Below, in pieces: positions 36,813 to 43,964 of a stretch of DNA of 64,000 nucleotides; positions within the stretch are counted from its first letter, which is position 1, and the number at the start of each line of letters is the position of its first letter. The notes beneath the pieces are model-generated. The model saw only the letters and a program-made list of their open reading frames with translations, was not told where the DNA came from and made no database searches. The position numbers and the translations under genes are program-made. The DNA is from Marinobacter sp. S6332 (GTDB taxonomy: Bacteria > Pseudomonadota > Gammaproteobacteria > Pseudomonadales > Oleiphilaceae): positions 62,001 through 126,000 of the forward strand of contig NZ_JALKAP010000013.1 in NCBI RefSeq assembly GCF_023016045.1, written 5' to 3'.

Positions 36813-37289
36813 TTGTCTTTGTTGTGCTTCATGGCTCTCAGCGGCTGCACTTCACCCAGCTCCTTTCAATCGATAATGCAGAGTTCCGGCGAAATGCCTG
36901 AGCTGGACAGAAGCGACAGCTTAACGGGGCCAGATACCGACAATAATGGCATTCGAGACGACATTGATCGTTATCTGCTGACGATAGAGACCAGTAAGGA
37001 GGAGAAGCTGGCGCTCATTCAGAGTGCTCGGGCATTCCAGTCGGTGCAGGCGGCAAACTTGAATGATGACAGGGAGTTGAGAGAAATCTCTGATAAATTA
37101 GTTAGAGGTACTGGTTGTGTGATGCTCACATATGAAAGCTCAGTCGCAGGTAGTCAAGCAAACCGCAAACTCCAAGGTTATACAGCAAATACTCGAAACA
37201 GAACGCGGCATTATATTAAATATAACGATCTGATGGATGGCAGCGTTACGAAGTTGCCTAGTGATGTCTGCGATGACATTGCTCAGTGA
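36813..37289 (+). CDS. Small lipoprotein paired with Imm49, copy 2
   Basis: Paralogue of the lipoprotein at 34824; 158 residues from TTG at 36813, lipobox LSGC. The same open upstream reading back to ATT at 36753 (GGGAGA before it, overlapping the Imm49 stop) is conserved. The N-terminal half (SPSSFQSIMQSSGEMPELDRSD, DTDNNGIRDDIDRYL) and GYTANTRNRTRHYIKY match copy 1. Between and after these the sequences differ (ETSKEEKLALIQSARAF against EASEAEMLALVQVARGF, and the last 20 residues). Family not recognised. Confidence 0.7.
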   Translation: MSLLCFMALSGCTSPSSFQSIMQSSGEMPELDRSDSLTGPDTDNNGIRDDIDRYLLTIETSKEEKLALIQSARAFQSVQAANLNDDRELREISDKLVRGTGCVMLTYESSVAGSQANRKLQGYTANTRNRTRHYIKYNDLMDGSVTKLPSDVCDDIAQ

Positions 37290-37296
37290 ATAGCAC

Positions 37297-37607
37297 CCTG
37301 AACACGAAGAGCGTCTGCAATAGCCAATCTCCTACACCACCCTACGAACCGGCTTACATTCGCATCACCCCGCAAAAGATAAGATCTGCGCCCTCTTTTG
37401 AAAGTCGACGTGGCCTACATGCTGCAAGATCGCCGAGGCGACCCAGCGGTGAAAGGGCTTTATGAACAGGCTCTGGAATCGCCCACTCTGATGATCCGCG
37501 CCATTGCGCTTATTGTGCTGCATGGCGATATCGATCTCTGGAGCGTCGTGATGGTGGATAATGAATTCAATGAGGAAGCCGTTGCTCGGCTTAAAGACGA
37601 GTATTAA
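37297..37607 (+). pseudogene. Collapsed third unit: leader fused to the last codons of an Imm49 gene
   Basis: The unit starts like the other two (CCCTGAACACGAAGAGCG) and follows the leader to about 37410. There GTCGACG is joined directly to TGGCCTACATGCTGC from the 3' part of the Imm49 gene. About 80 bases of leader and roughly 1.1 kb of gene are missing. The remaining frame encodes about 65 residues (from AYMLQDRRGD to VARLKDEY) and ends in a stop a few codons earlier than the complete copies. It lacks its own start region and no lipoprotein gene follows. A TTG at 37398 is in frame, but there is no ribosome site, so it is unlikely to be expressed as a functional protein. Confidence 0.85.
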
Positions 37608-37670
37608 AGCCGGGTGGGTTAGGTCTCTTTGCTGCGCGCCGTATTAAAAATGAACGATGAGGAAAGATAT

Positions 37671-38231
37671 ATGAAGAACATCTCAAGAGCACTGATATTG
37701 GCTATGGCTGCATGGTCGCTGCCAGTGTTTGCCGATAGCCTGCAACAAAGTGATGTAGACCGGTTTATCGCCAAAACACCGGCTGTTTTTACCGTTATTG
37801 CCTCCGTGGACCAGCGGCTGAGTAAGCAAGAAAAGAAACGATTTCAGGCATCTCTGATGAAGATGCGTCCCTACACCACCATGGCAGACATGATGGAGGA
37901 CAAGCCCGATAACCTGTTGCTTGATGGCGTTAGTCAAAAAATAGGCTATGAAGATTTTCAGCACTACGCGAAAGTGGCAGATCGGTTTTTTTCGGTTGCC
38001 ATGAGTGCCCAGATGGTTGAACAGTTGTCCGGCTTAGGGCAAGAAAACCCGGAAAACATCAACAACCTTTTCCGCCATCTTGGTGACCCAAGCAAGCCTG
38101 AAGAAAAGCAAAAGCGCTTATCTGAGGCGTTTGAAAAAATGTGCCAAGAGAGGTGTGTGAATCCTGATGATGTTGATATCGTCGCGCAGAATTACTTGCC
38201 ACTTAGTAAAGTGCTTCGCTTGAAAAAGTAG
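37671..38231 (+). CDS. Exported protein of unknown function
   Basis: A 186-residue protein starting at the ATG at 37671 (GAGGAAAG just upstream) with a signal peptide ending PVFA-D (cleavage after residue 21). The mature part is helical and charged, with two Cys close together (CQERC), and has no motif I recognise. It follows the Imm49 array on the same strand, 63 bases after the remnant, and its end faces the PpkA-like kinase gene. An upstream in-frame start at 37629 is not favoured, because it precedes the signal peptide by 14 residues. Role unknown; context suggests a link with the immunity island or the T6SS. Confidence 0.75.
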   Translation: MKNISRALILAMAAWSLPVFADSLQQSDVDRFIAKTPAVFTVIASVDQRLSKQEKKRFQASLMKMRPYTTMADMMEDKPDNLLLDGVSQKIGYEDFQHYAKVADRFFSVAMSAQMVEQLSGLGQENPENINNLFRHLGDPSKPEEKQKRLSEAFEKMCQERCVNPDDVDIVAQNYLPLSKVLRLKK

Positions 38232-38339
38232 CCGAAAGGCCTTTATAGGGCCACAAATAACTAAATTAAAATCGAACTGCCTCTTGCGTGTCTAGTTGGT
38301 CTAGCCATTGTTTCAGCGAATTAAGGCCCGCCACGGCTC

Positions 38340-38356
38340 GATGCGCTTAGCGCATC
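38340..38356. other. Perfect hairpin centred on the kinase stop codon
   Basis: GATGCGC and GCGCATC flank the stop codon of the kinase gene (three-base loop at 38347-38349), giving a 7-bp perfect stem. No T-run follows. It may act as an mRNA end or simply result from base composition. Confidence 0.35.
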
Positions 38357-40242
38357 AGTGTCGTGGCGCGTTTTACCAATGGCTGAGCACGGCTAGTCTG
38401 GTTTCTGGCCAGTAGAATATCTGCTTGAGAAAGGTAGGCCTCGGCCAAGCGTTTCTCTGCTGTTACGATCTTTTCGAAGTCCTCAGGAACAACCTTTTTT
38501 AAGGCTTGTATGTCCTCATAAACCGCATCTAGCTGACGACTTGAGCGAGCGTTCTTGATGGTAACCGGCCATGTCTCAAATTTCTGAGAATAGAACACAA
38601 GTGCCGCACTACTGGGGAACACCTGATCACCTTCGGCGGCTTGATTGTCTTGGTACTGAGCCAACTCTTTGGCAGCCTCTCCAAGCTTTTCGAGAGCAAG
38701 GCGCTGTTCTTTCGTTTCCGGCGACTGTGCGAAGAAGCGATTCCCGATGGTTAGCAGTTGTGCTTGTTTTGGAGCATCAAATGCCTTAAAGGCCGAATCC
38801 ACTTGAGAGAGATATTCTTTAACGGCTGCTGGCGATGGGCTAGGCGGCGTATCCCCCAAAAACTCAAGATTAGAGCCTAGTTTTACCAAGGCGTCAGCGC
38901 TTTCGGCTCCTTTATAGTTTCCCTGCTCCAGAGTGGATTGGATTTCATTGGCAATGGCACTTTGCAGGGTCTTTTGCCTATTCTCGATTCGGTTTTGAAC
39001 ACTCAAAAGCTCCCCGTCCCTTGGGAAGAGGGTGGTCGCATTCTCAAGCACTGAAAGCGCCTGCACTATGTTTGGTAAACCGTTCTCCTCATTGGGCTCA
39101 AGCGCCTTATCAATACGTGATAGGAAGTGGTTGACCAAAGGTGTTTGTTGGAGCTTGAGAAGCCCCGCTTGATCGAGCTCAGACATTCCCGGTAACTGTT
39201 GCAAAAGCTGCTCCGCAGGGAGGTCTTTTAGTGCCAGATTATGTTGTCTCTGTTCTGTCAGAGCCTCTGCGGTAAGCCTTGCTTTGGCAGACTCGGCTGT
39301 GCCTATCTGCCAAGCAGCAATACCCGCAGTGATCGCGGCGGTGGTGACCACCGTTTGCCCGACCGACAGCCAAGGGGTTGGCTTCAGGGCGCTTTCTGTT
39401 TTCTGGATAGAAAGCTGCTGCGGGGTTCCGAGCAGTTGCTGCTTCAGAGTTCGCCATGTTTTCAAAGGTAGGTTGCCGGGCCGCTTTAATTTGGCCGATT
39501 GCCGCTCTTTCTGTGATGGCGATTGTCGATTGAAGGGATGCTTGGAGCTCAAAAGCTCGTAACATATGCAGGCGAGGGCGTATATATCGCCCTCGCCGGT
39601 AGGCTGCTCACCCTTCGCTATTTCGGGCAGTGTGTAAGCTGGCGTGTACCCGTAAATAGATGTCTCGTCGAGACCGGGGTTCAGAAAGTCCTCTTGAAGC
39701 GGATCGCTCAGTACCCGGGATACGCCGAAGTCGAGGAGTTTGATCTGGCCGTTACGCGTAAAGAAAATATTTGAGGGCTTTAGGTCTGCATGCACAACGT
39801 TGTTAGCGTGAGCGTATTTCAGTGCAGACACAATCTGCGCGACAATTTCTTTCACCCCTTTCCACTTCAAACCGCTGGGCCGCGAGCGCTGGATCATGCG
39901 TGTAAGTGGCTCACCTTCAAGCAGCTCCATGACCATAAAGCAGGTATCACCATCCTGTTGCAGGTCTTGCACCCGGATAATATTGGGATGGCTTAGGCTT
40001 TTGGTTTTGGCGGTTTCTCGGGCGAGCACGCCAAGTACGCCGTCTTGGGTCAGCATGTCGTGCTTGAGGATTTTGAGCGCGACTTTGCAATCGGCGGCCC
40101 CTGCTTGCTCTAGCTGCAAATCCACCGCCCGATACACGTCACTCATACCGCCTGAGGCAATGAGAGCTTCAATTCGATAACGCTGGTTTAGTGTTTTATC
40201 AAGCCACTTATGTTTATTGCCCTTGCTTTCCACCGTGCTCAC
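38347..40242 (-). CDS. ppkA: T6SS-associated Ser/Thr protein kinase (PpkA-like)
   Basis: Membrane-anchored Hanks-type kinase expected to phosphorylate the FHA protein TagH and switch the T6SS on. The 631-residue protein has a kinase domain at about 20-250: glycine loop ASGGMSDVY, Lys57 (VALKILK), catalytic Asp153 in HADLKPSN, DFG 171-173 and the PAYTLPE activation-segment end. HAD instead of HRD makes it a non-RD kinase. One membrane helix lies at ~292-314, and the rest is a helical periplasmic region without a von Willebrand domain, unlike P. aeruginosa PpkA. It is transcribed with the PAAR gene (four-base overlap), divergently from tagH. Confidence 0.88.
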   Translation of the reverse strand: MSTVESKGNKHKWLDKTLNQRYRIEALIASGGMSDVYRAVDLQLEQAGAADCKVALKILKHDMLTQDGVLGVLARETAKTKSLSHPNIIRVQDLQQDGDTCFMVMELLEGEPLTRMIQRSRPSGLKWKGVKEIVAQIVSALKYAHANNVVHADLKPSNIFFTRNGQIKLLDFGVSRVLSDPLQEDFLNPGLDETSIYGYTPAYTLPEIAKGEQPTGEGDIYALACICYELLSSKHPFNRQSPSQKERQSAKLKRPGNLPLKTWRTLKQQLLGTPQQLSIQKTESALKPTPWLSVGQTVVTTAAITAGIAAWQIGTAESAKARLTAEALTEQRQHNLALKDLPAEQLLQQLPGMSELDQAGLLKLQQTPLVNHFLSRIDKALEPNEENGLPNIVQALSVLENATTLFPRDGELLSVQNRIENRQKTLQSAIANEIQSTLEQGNYKGAESADALVKLGSNLEFLGDTPPSPSPAAVKEYLSQVDSAFKAFDAPKQAQLLTIGNRFFAQSPETKEQRLALEKLGEAAKELAQYQDNQAAEGDQVFPSSAALVFYSQKFETWPVTIKNARSSRQLDAVYEDIQALKKVVPEDFEKIVTAEKRLAEAYLSQADILLARNQTSRAQPLVKRATTLMR

Positions 40243-40529
40243 CCTCCCGTTAGAACCGTAGGGTTTCCGACGACAATCTTCCCGCCATGAACGGTGGCGT
40301 CGCCTAAGCGCGCTACCGGCAGACCGTTTGCGAAAACCGTTCCGGAGCCCTCAACGACAACATCGGGCGGGCCAACGCAAATGAGCTTGTCTGAAAGCCT
40401 TGCAATAGGTAGGCCGCCAACAAAAACGTTTGGAGATGCTGCGAGGGTGGGGCCACCAACGTGCGGCACGGGGCCGGTTGTGGCGGGGCAGATATGAAAA
40501 GCTCCAAGAAAAGCAGTCGGCTTGCTCAT
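40239..40529 (-). CDS. PAAR-like (DUF4150-type) spike tip protein
   Basis: Predicted cone that caps the VgrG spike and may carry effectors. The ATG at 40529 gives 96 residues beginning MSKPTAFLGAFHICPATTG; an upstream in-frame ATG at 40691 would add 54 residues unlike the family and would overlap the promoter region. The short glycine- and proline-rich repeats (HVGGPTLAAS, VFVGGLPIARLSDKLICVGPPD, VFANGLPVARLGDATVHGG, VVGNPTVLTGG) are the PAAR pattern, with His and Cys residues suited to zinc. There is no C-terminal toxin extension. It is in an operon with the kinase. Confidence 0.85.
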   Translation of the reverse strand: MSKPTAFLGAFHICPATTGPVPHVGGPTLAASPNVFVGGLPIARLSDKLICVGPPDVVVEGSGTVFANGLPVARLGDATVHGGKIVVGNPTVLTGG

Positions 40530-40658
40530 GAGCAATACGTCCCTGAAATAAATCCGTCCATTGGTTTTACAGAGCGTGATGTTCGGCGATCCGAAAAGGT
40601 AGGTCAACCCCCTTGTGTGATCTTTGCCTACATTTGTGAAGTCCGTGTTTAACAGGAA

Positions 40659-40687
40659 TTGACAGTTCCAAGAGGCTAGAATAGTAT
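40659..40687 (+). promoter_or_regulatory. Sigma-70 type promoter for the T6SS operon
   Basis: A perfect -35 TTGACA (40659-40664) is followed after 17 bases by TAGTAT (82-87 of the same block), which matches four of six -10 positions. It lies 144 bases before the tagH ATG in the 301-base divergent spacer between the PAAR gene and tagH (40530-40830). The rest of that spacer shows no operator or small gene that I recognise; a promoter for the kinase-PAAR pair must be on its other strand. Confidence 0.55.
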
Positions 40688-40830
40688 CCATCAGTCAAGC
40701 CGCACTGGCGGTTGTTGAATTGAATGTAATCCGTTCCGACGTTCTTACAAAATTGGTCCAAGGAAGGTGCAGAAACCCGTGTCGTTATGACACTGCTTTC
40801 TAGGTTTTAGCTCCAAGGGAAGAGCGAGTG

Positions 40831-42099
40831 ATGTTGTTAGAGCTCAAAGTTACCAGCTATCAAAGGCTGTCGCCCTCAGTTACCGGCCAAAAGACGGTTG
40901 AGCCCAACGATGTTGTTGTTATTGGGCGAGCCACCGATTGTGACTGGCATTTACCCGATCCGCTAAAAGTACTCTCCTCCCGGCACGCCGAGATTCGTTT
41001 TTCCGATGGCGGCTACATGGTTACGGATACGTCCACTAACGGCGTGTTTCTGAACGGCGAAGCCTCGGCCATTGGTCGTGGTAACACTGTGGCGATCAAA
41101 TCTGGAGATTGCCTGCGTCTTGGTGACTTTGAAGTTGTAGCTTCTGTCGTTGCAGCGTCGACAGAGCAGCTTGAGTCCGATTTTTCGAAGTCATTAGAAA
41201 AAAAACCATTAGAAAAGAAGCCACTGGAAAACCACCCAGAACAGTCGCCCCCCATTCAAGTTCAAGCCGAAAGCTCTGAGTTGCCTCTGAATAGCAACCA
41301 TGTTGTAGGCGACAGCCCTGCAGCAGCAGGTGCTTTCGGAGATTTTCTTGCTGCGGGCTTGGGCGAAAGGGTTATGGCGGATAGTCATGTGCCAATGCAA
41401 GAGCCCGCGATTCCCGGCGAGTGGCATTGGGGGCAGGGAGGTGAGCAGTCCCAAGGCGCTGCGACAGCGCAGGGTATGCCCGTCTCGTCTCCAGCGCCAA
41501 GAGACCATGCCACTGCTACCCCGAGCCAGCAGCCTGATGCGCTAGCAGCCCTAGCTGAAGGCCTTGGGCTCCCCTTAGAAAAGCTAGAAGGTGCCGGGCC
41601 AGCTGTATACAGGGACCTCGGAGGTCTCACCCGGGTACTTTTAGATCGCCTGCTGGATATGATCCACATGCGCGCCCGTCAGAAGCAGCAATTGCGTGTG
41701 GCTCAGACACTGTTCCAGCGGAGTGAAAATAACCCCCTGAAGTTCTCCGCTACACCTCAGGATGCGCTGGATAGCCTTCTTATTCGGCCCCATGCTGCCA
41801 ACTTAGGGCCGGTGGATGCTGTAAACAAAGCGTTTGATGATCTTTTCTCCCATGAGCAGGCACTGCTCAAAGGTGTGGAGTCTGTAGTTCAGGATCTTCT
41901 AGCGGATACGCCGAATGTGACGGGCACAAAAAAAACAACGGGGCTGTTTGCTCGCCGTAAAGCCTTGGAAACAATTACCCGTCATCGTGCCTGGCAGCGG
42001 GACGTTTACGGTAGCACCGACAGCATGCTCAGGAGCGACGTATTTGTCGAAGCCTACGAGCAGGCCGTCGGCCAGAATGAGGGGATTGCCAAAACATGA
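40831..42099 (+). CDS. tagH: T6SS FHA-domain protein TagH (Fha)
   Basis: Phosphothreonine-binding adaptor that, once phosphorylated by PpkA, promotes assembly. The ATG at 40831 (a GTG immediately before is possible) gives 422 residues. The FHA domain (about 20-105) has VIGRATDCDWHLPD, SSRHAEI and TSTNGVFLNG. A Gln/Pro-rich linker follows (110-230), including the repeated EKKPLEKKPLEN. The C-terminal domain (~255-410) starts ALAALAEGLGLPLEKLEG, typical of the T6SS FHA family. Two A8 runs (41198-41205 and 41928-41935) lie in the coding sequence. Its end overlaps tssJ by four bases (ATGA). Confidence 0.92.
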   Translation: MLLELKVTSYQRLSPSVTGQKTVEPNDVVVIGRATDCDWHLPDPLKVLSSRHAEIRFSDGGYMVTDTSTNGVFLNGEASAIGRGNTVAIKSGDCLRLGDFEVVASVVAASTEQLESDFSKSLEKKPLEKKPLENHPEQSPPIQVQAESSELPLNSNHVVGDSPAAAGAFGDFLAAGLGERVMADSHVPMQEPAIPGEWHWGQGGEQSQGAATAQGMPVSSPAPRDHATATPSQQPDALAALAEGLGLPLEKLEGAGPAVYRDLGGLTRVLLDRLLDMIHMRARQKQQLRVAQTLFQRSENNPLKFSATPQDALDSLLIRPHAANLGPVDAVNKAFDDLFSHEQALLKGVESVVQDLLADTPNVTGTKKTTGLFARRKALETITRHRAWQRDVYGSTDSMLRSDVFVEAYEQAVGQNEGIAKT

Positions 42100-42560
42100 T
42101 ATACGCCATGCGCTGGGTGACGGTCTTGGTGGCCGCAATAGCTTTAACGGGCTGTGTTGTTGCAAACGCCATAGTGACGCCCTATACCGACTTACACTTC
42201 GCCTCCCACGGAAACATCAATCCGGATGCGAGCGGGCGATCCTCACCACTGGTGGTAAGAGTTTATGAGCTCAAGTCTGCAGCTAAGTTCAAAGATGCGG
42301 GCTTCTTCGAGATTTACGATGATGCGGAAGCCCTGCTCGGTGAAGATTTGCTAAGCGACGTTGAGATTATTATTCGGCCAGCTCGGGGGCATGTTCACGA
42401 AATGCGATTGCATAAAGATACTACGCACATCGGAATCGTGGCCGCTTTTAGGGATATTGAGATTGCTGAGTGGAAGTTGACGCTCGCAGCAGATCCTCGT
42501 GGTTATGACAATCGAAGAATCAGCATAGACAGCCGTGCGATTGCCCGGGAGGACCGCTAA
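42096..42560 (+). CDS. tssJ: T6SS lipoprotein TssJ
   Basis: Outer-membrane lipoprotein that binds the periplasmic end of TssM. The 154-residue product has a lipobox ALTGC with Cys20. The mature domain has the usual SPLVVRVYELKSAAKFKDAGFFEIYDDAEALL region. The ATGA overlap with tagH suggests coupled translation. A gap of 52 bases precedes tssK. Confidence 0.92.
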   Translation: MIYAMRWVTVLVAAIALTGCVVANAIVTPYTDLHFASHGNINPDASGRSSPLVVRVYELKSAAKFKDAGFFEIYDDAEALLGEDLLSDVEIIIRPARGHVHEMRLHKDTTHIGIVAAFRDIEIAEWKLTLAADPRGYDNRRISIDSRAIAREDR

Positions 42561-42612
42561 CACACTACGTGTGCGGTCAGTTCAGAATGAATAGCAATGG
42601 GTTTTAGATATC

Positions 42613-43935
42613 ATGGAACGAATAGCTAAGGTCGCTTGGTCTGAGGGTATGCTGCTTCGGCCACAGCATTTTCAACAGCAGGATCGTTTTTTGTACCAGT
42701 CGGCGCGAAGCCGACATGCTCGTACCGCTGTGCACGGATACGGCATTTCAGAACTGGAGATGGATTCTCAGGCTCTCGCGCTTGGTCAGGTGTCACTGGT
42801 TAGGGCGGTAGGAATTCTGCCGGACGGCATGCCTTTCGCCTTCGATCAAACCGATGAGCTTGTATTAGAAGTTCCGCCAGATGCCAGAGATGAACTGGTG
42901 TATCTGGTGCTGCCCATGGAAAAACTATCGGGCACCAATATTGCCGCAGACAGCTCCACTCAGGGAGCTCGATACCGTTTTGAAGAAAATCGCTTGCTAG
43001 ATGATTCTGCAGAAGATGGTGAGGAAGAGCTTTTGGGCTTGGCGCACCTTAATCCTCGCCTCAAGCTCGGGCGCGATGATTTGGCAGGGTTTGCGTGCCT
43101 TTCTGTCGCTCGCATTGTTGAGGTGGTGAACGAGAAAGAAGTGAAGCTTGATCGGAGCTTTATTCCGCCGACATTGGATGTGGCAGCCGTTGCCCCCTTG
43201 GCGTCATTCCTACGTGAAATCCTTGGCATGGTTAAGCAAAGGGCCAAGGCGCTAGCGGTACGAATGCAAAAAGGCGCTGAGCAATCATCAACGCTGTTTG
43301 ATGTGTTGATGCTGCAAACGCTGAATCGTTGGCAACCTATGCTAGAGCACCTGAAAGGCGCACCGCAAGTGCACCCGGAGCGCTTCTACGAGTTGGCAAT
43401 TACCTTGACCGGCGAGCTGGCACTCTTTGCACGCGCAGACAAAATGGTGCCGTCATTACCCCCGTACCGGCATGAACAATTGACGGAAACCTTTGGCGAT
43501 TTGGCTGCGTTGCTGAGCCAATCACTGAGTACCGTTCTTGAGCAAACTGCGATTGCACTGAAGCTGGAAAATGCTCAGTACGGAATCCGAGTTGCGCCTT
43601 TGCCTGACGGCAGCCTTCTTGAAACCGCTCAATTTGTACTTGCGGTTAAAGCAGACTTGCCAACGGAAGACATCCGCCGTCGCTTGCCAGCGCAGATCAA
43701 GCTCGGCGCTGTAGAGCATATTCGTGACCTCGTTAACAACCACTTGCCGGGTATACCGGTAAGTGCGCTCCCCGTGGCGCCAAGACAGATTCCTTACCAC
43801 GCCGGCTATCACTACTTTTTGCTGGATGGAAAAAGTGAGCGTTGGCAGCACCTCAAGCAGAGCGGCGGATTGGCGGTTCACGTGTCCGGTAATTATCCGG
43901 GGCTTGAACTCGAACTCTGGGCCGTCCGGCAGTAG
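42613..43935 (+). CDS. tssK: T6SS baseplate protein TssK
   Basis: Adaptor linking the baseplate to the membrane complex. The 440-residue product starts MERIAKVAWSEGMLLRPQHFQQQDRFL, the characteristic TssK N-terminus, and has the receptor-type C-terminal fold (RQIPYHAGYHYFLLDGKSERWQHLKQSGGLAVHVSGNYPGLELELWAV; only key parts noted here are YHAGYHYF and LELELWAV). The length is standard. Confidence 0.95.
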   Translation: MERIAKVAWSEGMLLRPQHFQQQDRFLYQSARSRHARTAVHGYGISELEMDSQALALGQVSLVRAVGILPDGMPFAFDQTDELVLEVPPDARDELVYLVLPMEKLSGTNIAADSSTQGARYRFEENRLLDDSAEDGEEELLGLAHLNPRLKLGRDDLAGFACLSVARIVEVVNEKEVKLDRSFIPPTLDVAAVAPLASFLREILGMVKQRAKALAVRMQKGAEQSSTLFDVLMLQTLNRWQPMLEHLKGAPQVHPERFYELAITLTGELALFARADKMVPSLPPYRHEQLTETFGDLAALLSQSLSTVLEQTAIALKLENAQYGIRVAPLPDGSLLETAQFVLAVKADLPTEDIRRRLPAQIKLGAVEHIRDLVNNHLPGIPVSALPVAPRQIPYHAGYHYFLLDGKSERWQHLKQSGGLAVHVSGNYPGLELELWAVRQ

Positions 43936-43964
43936 CCGACACACACTCAAGCAGGGATTGCTAC

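Larger units (their letters stand above)
35320..37296 (+). repeat. Tandem unit 2: leader + Imm49 gene + lipoprotein gene
   Basis: Second direct repeat, 1977 bases, starting CCTGAATGCAAAGAACG exactly 1983 bases after unit 1. The leader, the 3' two thirds of the Imm49 gene and the start of the lipoprotein gene are nearly identical to unit 1. The 5' third of the Imm49 gene and the 3' half of the lipoprotein gene have diverged. Confidence 0.9.

Noticed and set aside
33337..37607. Repeats considered as an integron array or insertion sequences
   Set aside because: The repeats contain complete unrelated genes, no transposase, no integrase, no terminal inverted repeats and no target-site duplications that I could see; tandem duplication explains them.
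40530..40691. N-terminal extension of the PAAR gene from an ATG at 40691
   Set aside because: The added 54 residues do not resemble PAAR proteins and would overlap the promoter of tagH; the ATG at 40529 gives the normal protein.
42555..42577. CACAC/GTGTG hairpin between tssJ and tssK
   Set aside because: Only five base pairs with a bulge and no T-run; within chance expectation.
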